Shown here: one piece after another, positions 40,404-51,558 of the stretch
Position numbering within the stretch: position 1 is the first letter of the stretch
Layout: each line of letters begins with the position of its first letter
NCBI GenBank assembly: GCA_964007475.1
Contig: OZ023273.1
Coordinates: 70,309,430-70,373,429 of the forward strand
Length of the DNA: 64,000 nt
Source: Hybos culiciformis
Taxonomy: Eukaryota > Arthropoda > Insecta > Diptera > Hybotidae
Reading direction: 5' to 3'
Position numbers and translations under genes: made by a program
Notes under the pieces: generated by a model
The model's input: the letters and a program-made list of their open reading frames with translations, nothing else
Database searches by the model: none
Told to the model about the DNA's origin: nothing

Positions 40404-42798
40404 GTTTAAACAAAACCGGCGTTTTTTTTTTATAAAGATAATGTTTTTTATAAAAAACAATTTTTTTTTTTATAATTTAAATTCTTTTTTTTTTAAATTA
40501 ATTTGTATTAAATTTATTGTTAATTAAAAATGAATAATATACGAATATTAAAAACCGTCTGATTTCAACAATGTTCAAAACTAAACTGTTTGAATGATAT
40601 ATTTTTTTTTTGTATATTTTTTCATCAAAATTGAAAACATATGAAATTCAACTCACGCTTATGAAAAAAAAAAAAAAAAAATTAAAAATAAAAATAAAAT
40701 AAAAAATTTTTTATACAAACATAAAAAAAAAAAAAAATTATAATAAAAAATTTTATATATTTTTTTTTCTCTGTCATACCTACATATTAAATATTAATAC
40801 ACACAAAATTTTAGATTGTGTGTGCAAATTTGAAAAAAAAAAATTATAATAATAATAATATAAAAATCCAATCTTGTTGACTTATATATTAAAAGATATA
40901 TATATAAAAATATTGTAAACAAAAAATCATATGTTTGTAGGTATATATATATATAAGTTGAAAATTTACTCACATGTGTTATCAAGAAGCCGGGAAACAA
41001 AATAGTATAGGTAGTGCATAATTATATTTATTGTAAAAATAAAACTAATATGGTCAATAAATTTTATTCTTGAAAAAAAAAAAAAAACAAAAAAAAAACG
41101 AATAATTATAAGAAATTTAGATAATGATTTTTGAGTCATCATCACAAAGATTTAAGATTTGAAGAAAAGTTTCATTTCATTCTCAAACTCATTAACCAAG
41201 TAAATACCCAAAACTGAAAGTAACATCGTTGCCAAAAGTACAAACCTACAATTTTTTGACATTAATTTTAAACACCTAGTTGTGAACTTCTTTCTGTTCC
41301 ACAATGAATTTAATTTCTTTAAATACCTGAAGCTTAAAAACAAAAAAAAAATTATAATAATAATTTTTTCATTAGAGAATCATTGAAATCAAATTTTGGT
41401 TGAGAATCATAAAAATTTACGAAATACAAATAAATAAATACTATATTAGATATATCTTAATTAACATAAATGATTTATGGGCTCACCCAATATTTTTATT
41501 ATACCTACATACAAATATATATGTTTTAACTTGAAATTGACTATTAATTGGTTTGTACTATGTACTATTTATTTAAATTGTTTTTATTATTAATAGTATG
41601 AAAAAAATAACATTGAAGAAAATTTTTCACCACCCACGAACATAGGAAGCTAATCAAACATAGATATAGATACAGATACAATGCTGCCCAAAAATTTCAA
41701 GTCTAAATTTAATATTTTTGTTATTAAAATAATATTTCGTAAATTTGGACTCTGAAAATTGGTACTAGACACGGTAAGTTCTATTCAAAGATGTATATAC
41801 GTCAATTCACCGAAAACACAATTCACCGAAAATAGTATTAAACACTCATGCTTTATTATATCTGGTATATTGTTTAGATTTGAAATGTTGATATGATTCT
41901 TTTGAACGGAAATGTATGTAAAGGTATCCTAATTTTTACAACTTCTACGATTTACAAAATTTTTATTTTTTAGGTAAGTAGGTACAAACAATATAATATA
42001 AGAATGTAAAGCACAAAAATATACTTCACCAAAACAAACAATTACATAAAAGCATAAAACACACACATTTATGTACGCAACCAACATAATAAAAATATTA
42101 TGTTCAATTTAAATGAGTTTTAGTTTGATATTAGTGTAAAAAAAAAAAACTTCTCAGTCAGAATTGAATTTTGAGTAATTTTTTTTTTTTTTTTGTAAAT
42201 ACTGAGCATGATTACCGCATAATATTTTTTTTAGGATACCCATATCTTTGTTGATGATTTTTGCCAACCTAGATTAATTTGTCTTCAAAAATTTAATGGC
42301 ACTGAGCAAGAAAATACTCTTGTTCTAAATTTTGTGAAAAAAAACAAAAAAAAATCAAAAATTACGCAGCAGGAAAAATTTATTACACTTTTCTATATTC
42401 AAGTAATAATAAAATCAAAGAGAAAATAATATTCACACATGATGGAGAAATGAATTTTTTTTCCTTTATCTCACTAACAAAGAATGGAACATTTTTATTT
42501 AAAAAGTAGTATAAAATGAGAACATTATTTCTATAAAATTACAACTTATAAGAATTTAAGGGGCGCTGAGAGGATAAAAAAAAAACTAAATTAATACCAC
42601 GAGATTTTCGGCACGTACGCTTATATAAACATTTTATTTAATTATTCTTTATGTAAACAAATTCTTGTATATACACATAACGTCGGTCGGCGACGCAAAC
42701 CTCGTAAGTCTTACTTTTTACAAAACATGTTTTTTTTTACATTTTCCTGCCCTTTTTGCTGATCTTTCTACGTCAACCGAGATTCGTACTCTCGAAAT

Positions 42799-43216
42799 AT
42801 TTTTTAATGTGCATGTGATCGGTAAGTTGTATTTACAATCGTGAATTTAGCTCGGTAAATGGTATATTACATGCGTCAATACACATAATATTACACATAA
42901 TTTTATTTACATTCTCCGTATTAAGTAAATTTTATTTACTTATTTCATTTTGAACTTTTGTTTATTTTTTGCATTGTAAATGTATTGATTGCAACTACCT
43001 CTCACATGCACATTAAAACAGTATACAAAACATATTAATAAAATTTGTTATACAGCTCGTTGTGTATATACACAAAAACACATAGACTCTTGTCAATATT
43101 ATATCGTTTGACCTAACGGTCTCGTGATATAAGTATTGACTGAGTCTATGTGTTTTTGTGTATACAAAACTCGTTGTAATAACAAATTTTCTTAACATGT
43201 GTTGTAATCTAATATT
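42799..43216 (+). mobile_element. Hairpin-family element, copy 1
   Basis: Left part: TTAATGTGCATGTGATCGGT and TTTAGCTCGGTAAATGGT; then CTCTCACATGCACATTAAAA, which is an inverse of the left end, followed by the conserved hairpin at 43064-43166 and an end ACATGTGTTGTAATCTA. The same order of words is found in copies 2 and 3. No coding frame fits a known transposase (43013-43198 minus and 43158-43373 plus are chance frames over the palindrome). Confidence 0.8.
43064..43166. repeat. Conserved large hairpin, copy 1
   Basis: The outer stem is CACAAAAACACATAGACTC pairing with GAGTCTATGTGTTTTTGTG. The inner part has ATATCG...TGATAT and a GACC/GGTC stem around the loop TAAC. The copies at 50736-50839 and 55878-55984 keep the pairing while differing in sequence. 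Confidence 0.85.
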
Positions 43217-45773
43217 ACGGTCTTCTATTTATCGAAAAAAAAAACTCATAAATTTACGAGCACGGCTTTTGCGAACCTTAAACATTTTTGAAACTAAGAT
43301 AATGTATGCTAATATTCGTAAGAAGTTACAAATTTTATTCAATTCATATCTCTTCGAAATTGGTTCATCGTAAGCAAATTTTCTGCTAATTATAATAATA
43401 CCAAAAATACAGTTTTTTGTGTCTTCATTAAAAACTTTCAAAACAGATTTACGAGGTTTGCGTCGCCAACCGACGATAAGTATTTATATTGTAATATTAA
43501 ATAACTTTAAGTTACAACTATATACTACTGCTTATTACAATTAAAAAACTAACTAATTATTTTATTATTCTATTTTAATTCATAATATTAAGTTTTAATT
43601 TATTTAAATTCAAAAGGAAAATTTTTTTTTTATTTATTTTGTAAACACTTGTGAACTGGTTTTTGTACATTCAATTTCCATCAAAATCTTGGAATAAGTA
43701 TATGACGAGTGTTTGTTATTTTGGTTTTCTATAGGTTTAATTTTAGAAAATCTAAAGTTAGACTTGAAACATTCATAATTTCTGATTTTTCATTTAATCC
43801 AATTTGAATTATTAATATTTCAAGCAGAAAAAAATATATTTTTTAATTTTCATATTTTCATTTGATCAATAAAAAAAATTAAATTTTAATTTAACTAAAC
43901 ACCAAATTTTGTGACAGCTTTTAAAGTTAAGTGGACAGTACATTCTTCCAATTGTATCTGATTATTCGGTATCATTCAATTATTATATTGAGCTCTATGT
44001 GGAATGAATTCAAAAAACTTTTTTCAAACCGGGATAAAATTTGATAAAGTGTTTATTAAAAATTAAATATACTTTTCAAACAAACACTTTTAAAGTTAAG
44101 AAAAACTGAAGGTCAAAGAAAACTTATTTAAAAAAAAAAAGAAACCATTACAAATTTCGAAGCAAAACTAATAAGGATTTTTTTTTATATTTGTATGTAT
44201 GTGAGTATATTTGTATTTTATATTTATGAAAACATTTTTATTTATATGTCACATCATATTAATTTGTAAGTTTACCCGTATCTAGTATAGGTATATTTAA
44301 CGACGATAACGATTTGTGTAACTTAATACAAACAATAGAAATAGTCAGAAAATTTTTACGAATCTAAGTTTTATCTCAATTCATTTATTCTTTAAATGAG
44401 AGAAATATTTTTTAAGAATAAGTATATACTTAAAAATATAATAATTGTATATTTGAAATATATTTTTGTGTAATATAGTTTGTAAATTGTATAATATGTA
44501 TATACAAAACTTTAAAAAAATTATTTTTTATTTTTATTAGATATAAAGCTCATTCCACGCAACCACAGAATCTGACTACTTGCAAATAAACTGGCCATTT
44601 AAGATTAAAAATTCTTGGTTCAAGCAACTTAAGCATTTTTCGAACGAATTTGAGTTTAGTAGTGATGAGCTCTGAATATTTGATATTCTTGACAACTCTT
44701 AACTCTTAAATCTGTTATATCTCTTCGGACATAATAACAATGGCTTAATGTAAGATTTCTATATGCAATTGCGAAATATTCAGATTGTCAAATCAAGTAA
44801 ACAAAAAATTGCAAAATAAGGACAGTAAATCAAAGTTAAGTTTAAAATTTTTCAATAATTCAGCTTATTCTGTCATATCATATCTGAGAAAATCTTATCG
44901 AACCGAAAAATTAATTTAATTTCTTAATAATAATTCAAGTGTTAAACTTAAAAAACTGTCTCTTTCACTGCAAATATTATGCATATAATTTATATATATT
45001 TGTACATACATATTTATGCACATACTATATAGATATTTATACATAAACACGTTTTTCATAATTTTTTGTTTGTTTTGAATTTTATTTTATATAAACTGTA
45101 AATATACATATGTATGTAGTATACCATTCTTTGTAAATATTTGGTTGATATGTTTTAAAAAAAAAAACACATCAAATAAAAATTCTTAGTGGAGTTATAT
45201 GATATGCTTAGAAAAAATATGCAGGGGGTTCTTTTTACATGAAATTTCAATCCAGAAAAAAAATTTTGCTGTTTTTTTTTTGTGGAATTTGGAAACAAGT
45301 TTTTCAAGGTTAAGGAAAAAAATCGGCTATTTACACCGAAAGTTTTTTTTTGATAAGCAAAAAAAAAACACAGTGTTTGTTATTTACGCAGTAATTTGTA
45401 TAAAATTAAAATAGAAATTCAATAAAATACACACATATAGGTACTACAAAGTTATATAAAAATAAGCAAAGAAATTTGAGAAATTAAAAAAGTTATCTGA
45501 ACAAAAATTATGGAAGGCTACGAAAAATCAATACAAATGTTATATGATAAAATATAGATATTAACTATAATGTTGTAGAGTGCGTTCAAAAATACCTATA
45601 TGAAAAGAAAGTCAATTTAAATTTTTTTGAATTTCTAATCTGTGAAAGACGGATACTTTTTCTAGAGTTACATTATTTTGACATCCTTTTTTTTATATTA
45701 AAGTTACCAAATGACTAGGTGGGATACCTTTTATACTTAAAGAAGTATGGATTTGTTAATGGGGACAGGAAGT

Positions 45774-45955
45774 TTAGACGGGATTAAAAAGTGGGACAGT
45801 TAGTAGATAATCATTTACACTATTCTTAAAGCGGCACAAGTCGTAAATCAAACGTCCGCCAGCTGTCGGGAACAATTTTGATGGGAGAGCATTCCACATT
45901 CTCGAGGTGCAAACTGAAAACGAATCTCCGAAGCTCGTTCTATCACAATTTTAAC
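45774..45955 (-). pseudogene. LINE reverse transcriptase C-terminal fragment
   Basis: The minus-strand frame reads RTSFGDSFSVCTSRMWNALP, then SKLFPTAGG, then LCRFKNSVNDYLL, and stops at a TAA at 45774. The block aromatic-x-WNxLP followed by a FKxxVNxxL block at the end of the ORF is characteristic of the C terminus of CR1, L2 and jockey-like LINE proteins. An in-frame TAA closes the frame upstream, so only this tail survives. Direction is opposite to the fragment at 10122-10532 and the sequences differ, so it is a different family or copy. Confidence 0.65.
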
Positions 45956-48424
45956 GAAATAAAAATCATGCTAATACTTAACTTGAGAATAACTAATACC
46001 TTGTGAACTGCACACGTCTAATTTTCTTATTTCTTAAGTTGGTTTCTCCTAGTAGTTAATAAAATTCTTCAGAAGGTAATTTTTAACTTCTAATTATAAA
46101 TTTAGGAAAACTTTTAACATTGAGTTGAATTTGAAAAATCCTATTGAAAAAATCGCAGAAATTATGAAAAAATTGAAAAAGAAAATTAACAAGTAGGTTA
46201 TTAAAAAAAATTAGAAATTAAAAAATAATCAATTTTAACATAAAATTTGCCGATTCCTTTAAGAAAGTCATCTAATTTGTGAATACACTTTTGGTCAGTT
46301 TTGTTCTTTCGAAATTCTTCTGATGTGAATACATATTTATATCAGTTTCAAAGTTAGCTAAGAAAAATAAAAAAGATGAAATATTATAGGTAGTCAAGGT
46401 GGAAAACGGTGGTTTGGAAGCAATTCGTGTCGTTCGGTATTAATCGTGTAAAAACATATTTCTGGACTCACTGTAAAGATACGCAACACCCATCATGCTG
46501 ATACTTTTTCATATGATCACATGAAAATTTATGCATACTGACAAGGGGGTGTTTTTGTTGTTACTAAGTTTATTAGATGTTATGTTAAGATCATAAGCAA
46601 AATTAAATTATTATATAAAACTTTGCTTTTGCAAACTTTGAACCACACGAACAACTTTTATATAATAAAAAATTAATTTTATTAATATGTACAAGTGAAA
46701 CATAAAATCACCGGCATCCGCAAACAAAATTTTTAGTTATTAGAAGGATTGCGAATATTGTGCTGAAAAAAAAAGTTAGGGAGAAATCCACTGGCCATAA
46801 AATTTCAAAGACAAAACTTTATATTAAAGTAGTGAAATAAAATTACCGGAGAAAAAAACATTGAAATCCTGAAAATCTTATTAGCTTTTATAATCCCGTT
46901 TCAGACGCCTTCATTTTGTATTTTTTTTTTTTTAAATTACATAATCAAGTTTGATTTCAATTCTTAATACGCACATTAAAACTCTCGACATGTACAAATC
47001 AAAGAAAAAAAATTTATAATATTAAAATATATATAAATGATATCAAAAGAAATTTGCATATTCTATCGAAAATTTTTTCCTAAAGTTTAAGCAAATAATC
47101 AGTATTCACAAAAATGGAAATAATTGTTTTCAAAATTAAAAATTTCATATGTCAATAAATGAGTCAAACTGTATAAATTTTAGAAAAGAAATAAAAAAAA
47201 AAATATTGCGCATAAAATCTATTCTTATAATATTTTTATACAACATTGTCTGAATAATTAAGCATATTTCAGCAGGTCTTTTTATATTGTTAACAAATCT
47301 AACTTCAGAAATTTATTTTCAATAAATGTTCAATATTCAGGAATTTATTCAAATATTAAGTGAAATTTTTAAAATCAAAACGAGTTCAATGGACTTAAGT
47401 TCCTATGTGAGAAGATAAAAATAAAGAGAACCTGTCAAAGCCGATAGAAACTTGATCACCCCTTTTATTAGACAAGGCAATTTCATCCCTTCAGAAATAT
47501 TTTTTGTATTATAAAAATATATTATTAGAAGAGGGTAATTAATTATAATTTTAAAATTGTAATGAAAGACAAACATGAGGAAAACTCGTTCATAACTATC
47601 AAAAAATTTTTCAAAAATTTTACTTTCAGTGATTCTGAAAGTTTTTCAACTCATATTGAATCCAATTCCAGCCCGTGGTGGAATCGAACAAGACGCATAT
47701 AAATCATTATTTTTATTATTAATAATTTTTCTTAAATTATTTTCTTTTTTTTTATTTATTTATTACTATTTTAATCATTTTATTTACTTCATTTAAAATT
47801 TTTTCTTAATATAATCATTGGCACTGATTAATAATATAAGATTAGTTTCTTTCACACATTTCGTTTTACACATATTTTTTTTTATACTTAAAAAAATTAT
47901 ACTTTTATTTAAAGATGCTGATAAAACAAACTAAAATGCTGCTCATATATTGTATTCCTAATATAAATACGTGGTATTTTATTTGGAATTAAAATTTCGT
48001 TTTTCAAAATTTTTAACCAAAGCTTACCTTATTTATAGTAACAACCGATTTACACGTGAGTTGGGATGTGAGTTACTCAGTGCAGTGTACGTAATTCAAA
48101 GAAAATATTTAAAGTTATTTAAAAAATCTATATTAAGATATTACTGTAATTTGTTTTAATAAGTTAGTAAAATAAAAATTCAATAAATATTAAAATGGGA
48201 ATTAAATCAAATTTAATTACTTCAAATTAAAGTCGAAGCGAAGAATTTATCAAAAAAGGATTTCTTTAACGTAGGTGGTGGTATTATAACCTAATTCACC
48301 TGAAAGTTTTTATCGATATTTGATTAAATGCTTAAATATCTTTAATACTCTATTATATAATTTGGTACTTGCAATGTTATAATTAAAATTTAATTGAAAA
48401 AGTTAAAAATAATTTAATACTCAC

Positions 48425-48461
48425 TTTGTACCGCCAATAATTGTTGATGAGCTGCAGCTCG
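48425..48461 (-). CDS. SNF4Agamma: AMPK gamma subunit, 37-nt microexon
   Basis: This short exon has strong splice signals: a pyrimidine tract with TTTTTTTTAG upstream and a GTGAGT donor downstream. In phase 0 it encodes RAAAHQQLLAVQ plus one base. That leftover A joins the TG at the start of the exon at 14846 to make an ATG codon, giving VQ-M-KQETFK across the junction. The other two frames are also open, so the choice rests on phase agreement with both neighbours (phase 0 in, phase 1 out). The intron that follows is about 33.6 kb. No domain can be assigned; it would add about 12 residues to the N-terminal extension. It is too short to be found by ORF length and could be optional in splicing. 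Confidence 0.5.
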
Positions 48462-50054
48462 CTAAAAAAAAATAAAAGCAAAATAATAAATTAATGGAAA
48501 TTAAAGAAAAATATGAAATTTTTTTAGCTTTTCAAACATAACACATAGGTGCATACAAAAAAAAGATGTAACTGAAAAACCAACAAAATTTTTTAATTTT
48601 TATATTTCTTCACTGTACTCTGCAAGTGCTGTCTAGACTGTTCACTTGTAAGATACTTTTATAATATTGTTTTTGTATCTACGATTAAAACAATCCTGTT
48701 TTTTCTGATTCTCGCAGTTGATTAATAATATTTAAAAAAGGGTACAATCTGAAGTTATAAGAAAAATATTATGGGAACCGTACAAAATTAATATCTTAAC
48801 GTCATGCGCGGACAAGCATAACTATTTGGTCATGGGGTTTCATTCAATTGACTTTAAAATTGAACAGTTTTTCAATATGTACCCAGAAACAATTTTTGCA
48901 AAAATATCACAAAATAATAAAGACAAATTATAGATCCACATGATGACAACATAAAGTTGTAACAGGTTGGGGAGATGACGTGTTTCTAATTTTTTGTAAA
49001 TTCAACCTCATACCGAAAACTTCCAGTAAAAAGATTCGCAACAAAAATATAAATTAAAATTGGGAACTCTTCGAAGAATCGTAGCATCAATCGCAGAATT
49101 TGAGAACTTTTTTTAATTGATGCAGGAATATTTGTATTTTCTAAGTAGAATAACTTATTTTTATAATTTTTATTACTATTTCCTTCAGGTATTAGAGAAA
49201 ATTGTTAGACTTCTATGTTCACATCATCTGAGATTAAAACTTTACTTTACTTTACTATAAAAAAAAAGAAGAAACTAAAAAAGATGAAGCTTTACTTTAC
49301 TAAAAAAGAAGATAAACTGATTGTACCTTGGTTTTTGATAAACTAATTTGAGTACTGTCGTTCAATTGGCTTAATGGATTTTTTTTTATTTACTTTAAGG
49401 ATTAATTTATTTGATTCTATATGGGGTTATTTAATTTTATGGATCAATTTCGGCTTTATTCTATTGTAAATTTCCATTATAAATTTAAAAAATTCAAGAT
49501 TAATTGATCATATGTACATTCGTTTCGTACATACATACGTTTGTGTTTATAACATCATGAAACTAGAAAAGAAAATAATAAAATTTGACAACAGTAATTT
49601 AAAATAAAAAAAAAATATTTATTTTTTATTTTCGTTATGAGTCTAACCTTGAAGAAAATTTTTGTTTTATTGTTTATTATTATTATTATTTCTTTCCTCA
49701 TTTATTATTATGTTTAGTTAAAAAAATTCTATATCATCAATGAAATAAAAAAAATAACTCAAATATTCAAAAAGTATGAAATAAAAAAATATATAGGTAC
49801 ATTCAATATAGAATTAATATCATAAACTTCTGAATTTAGAACCGGCATAATGTGCGTGATCTCATAGCCGGTAAATAATAAATCTTTGAGGAATAAACAA
49901 GCGCAATTATTAATAAAATTTTTACAACCGGGAAGCTTGAACAAGTATACACATTCATTCAATTTTTGTGTGCCTGTTAAGCTTTTATAAACATATTATT
50001 ATAATGAATTCTTATGCATATTGCATTATTTATATATTATACTTATTAATTGTT
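48462..50054 (-). other. Left part of the intron between the first exon and the microexon
   Basis: A+T-rich. A local duplication of CTTTACTTTACT near 49243 and 49293 is the only structure noted. The frame at 49759-49962 (minus) has no splice context. No gene is seen. Confidence 0.45.
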
Positions 50055-50153
50055 TAATATGTTTTAATGCGTTGGGGATCGTTATGTTGTATTTAGTGCT
50101 ATAGAATTTAGATCACTAAATGGAGTATTATATGCGTCAATACACATGCAATC

Positions 50154-50256
50154 ATTTAGATGCATCTGCGTAAATAATGAAAAAATTTAGATGCATCAGC
50201 GTATATAATGAAAAAATTTAGATGCATCAGCGTAAATAATGAAATCATTTAGATGT
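50154..50256. repeat. 31-bp tandem array, about 3.3 copies
   Basis: The unit ATTTAGATGCATCAGCGTAA plus 11 more bases starts at 50154, 50185, 50216 and 50247 with exact 31-bp spacing and only a few substitutions. Confidence 0.92.
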
Positions 50257-50273
50257 TTTGTATTGAATATTAC

Positions 50274-50572
50274 GTAATACCATTGAGTAATAATATTTAT
50301 AAGAGGGTCAGAATTCATACAAGTAAATTTCAGAATTTTTTTTTTTCAAATAACTCAAAAATGATGACAATATTTTCAATGTATTGAATAAAAATTTCAT
50401 ACTCAAATGTGTTTATTCTTAATACAATAATAAAAATAATAAAATTAAGAATAAACACTTTTGAGTTAAAACGTTTTACTCAATACATTCATAATATTGT
50501 TATAATTTTTGAAAAAAATTTACTTGTATGAATTCTGTCCCTCTTATAAATATTATTACTCAATGGTAATAC
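50274..50572. repeat. Long palindrome with a 20-bp centre
   Basis: The left arm 50274-50423 and right arm 50444-50572 are inverted complements with small indels. Matching words include GTAATACCATTGAGTAATAA, GAATTCATACAAGTAAATTT and GTTTATTCTTAAT with their complements. It probably arose as a MITE nested within copy 2. Confidence 0.85.
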
Positions 50573-50735
50573 CTAAACAAACATAATATCTCTGACAATA
50601 TTTCAATACAGCCAAATACAAAAAAAAATGAGAAAAAATGAGAAGAAAAAATATTCTCTCTTTGCACCTACCTCTCCCCTACGCATTAAAACAGTATATT
50701 GGATATGTAAACAAAATTTGTTATACAACTCGTTC

Positions 50736-50839
50736 TGTATTTACACAAAAATAAATTGACACTTGTCAATTTATATCACTCGACCTTCGGTCTCGTGATA
50801 TAAGTATTGACTCGTGTCAATGTATTTTTGTGTATACAG
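50736..50839. repeat. Conserved large hairpin, copy 2
   Basis: The stem TTGACAC pairs with GTGTCAA, and the centre reads ATATCACTCGACCTTCGGTC followed by TCGTGATAT. Loop and outer stem differ from copy 1, but pairing is kept. Confidence 0.85.
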
Positions 50840-51393
50840 AACTCTTAATTACATAATAACAAATTTAGTTTACATATACAATAATCTACTATTATACATT
50901 TTGAGATGAGGGATCCAAGTAGTAAATAATAAAAGAAGAGCTCAAATAATATAATATTTAAAGAATATTCTAATAAACATTATAATTATTTATCAAATGT
51001 AAATTTTATTAAGAAATATTTTATAACGTAATAACATAGTGTAAGGCCCATAAAATAATGTTTCCCCCCTTTAAAATTATAAATTTTTATCATCAAAAAT
51101 AACAGAAATCTTCTTATTGAAGAATTTCGTTTAAATTTATTTTTTTTGATCACCATTATTATTTATCCCTTAAAAACATTGTCTACGAAAATATATGTAC
51201 CATGTACGTAAATACAACATGTTATTTACATACTGTGACAATTTTAATGTATATAACGTGTATAATGTATGTAACATTTAATGCAAATGTACACAGAGAA
51301 AAATATATATAATGCATAGGCATGTACGGATATTTTATGATTTTGCTTTTTTTCTAATAATCTATATTAGCAATTATGTTATTATTTTATTAC

Positions 51394-51558
51394 ATTTTGC
51401 ACCAGCAAACGAACTCCGGTCCTCTCAAGAGCTTGAACATCAAGAGATTGACTTCGACCGCGTTGTGGTATTGTTGTTTGCCCAACCGGTGGATGTGCTG
51501 AGAGCGGTGGTTTCGATGACGTTGCTGACCCTCTCATCCACCTTTTAACAGCTGACAT
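51394..51558 (-). CDS. SNF4Agamma: AMPK gamma subunit, putative first coding exon (55 codons)
   Basis: This is an island of clearly higher G+C in A+T-rich DNA, open on the minus strand for 55 codons from an ATG at 51558 (protein starts MSAVKRWMRGSATSS). An in-frame TAA lies two codons upstream of the ATG, and the base at -3 is G, so the ATG is a credible start. A splice acceptor (AG two bases upstream of the ATG) is the alternative. The exon ends at a GTAATA donor in phase 0; a weaker GTGCAA donor at 51402, also phase 0, would remove three codons. Residues 34-41 read GRSQSLDV, and a near-identical GRSKSLDV occurs in the exon at 12747-13347, which supports both belonging to one protein. The segment is basic and Ser/Pro-rich, as expected for the disordered N-terminal extension of long gamma isoforms. 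It joins in frame to the 37-nt exon at 48461. The assignment to AMPK gamma is inferred from that chain of phases. Confidence 0.55.

Larger units (their letters stand above)
42681..43475. mobile_element. Element with 27-bp terminal inverted repeats, containing a second element
   Basis: The left end 42681-42707 begins CGTCGGTCGGCGACGCAAAC and the right end 43449-43475 is its inverse complement with one mismatch in 27 bases. ATAA flanks the left end (42677-42680) and follows the right end (43476-43479), a possible 4-bp target duplication, although in A+T-rich DNA this is weak. The middle (about 42799-43216) is a copy of the hairpin family also found at 50.1 and 54.7-56.0 kb; those copies lack the CGTCGG ends, so the hairpin element was probably inserted into this one. 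No transposase is encoded. Confidence 0.8.
14847..48424 (-). other. Large intron of the AMPK gamma gene (about 33.6 kb)
   Basis: This is bounded by the GTGAGT donor after the microexon at 48425 and the AAATTAG acceptor before 14846. It holds the transposable-element remnants listed separately. Over long stretches (16.2-38.2, 38.6-42.6, 43.5-45.7 and 46.0-48.4 kb) I find only A+T-rich DNA with poly-A, poly-T and short simple repeats; the open frames there are Phe/Ile/Lys/Asn/Tyr-rich chance products without splice context. A nested gene or additional alternative first exons could still be hidden, because short exons are hard to see by eye. Confidence 0.55.
50055..50896 (+). mobile_element. Hairpin-family element, copy 2, with internal repeats
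   Basis: Begins TAATATGTTTTAATGCG; later CTACGCATTAAAACAGTATA, an inverse of the start, then the hairpin at 50736-50839, and ends AATAATCTACTATTA. Compared with copy 1 it has extra internal sequence made of a 31-bp tandem array (50154-50256) and a long palindrome (50274-50572). It lies inside the 2.9-kb intron upstream of the microexon. Confidence 0.75.

Noticed and set aside
43013..43373. Frames across the hairpin at 43 kb
   Set aside because: Both strands read similarly because of the palindrome; no recognisable protein.
47651..47695. tRNA-like B box (GTTCGATTCC on the minus strand)
   Set aside because: Neighbouring bases do not form T, anticodon or acceptor stems.
51312..51548. Plus-strand 78-codon frame
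   Set aside because: It is the antisense of the exon at 51394-51558, whose minus-strand reading has splice sites and shared motifs.
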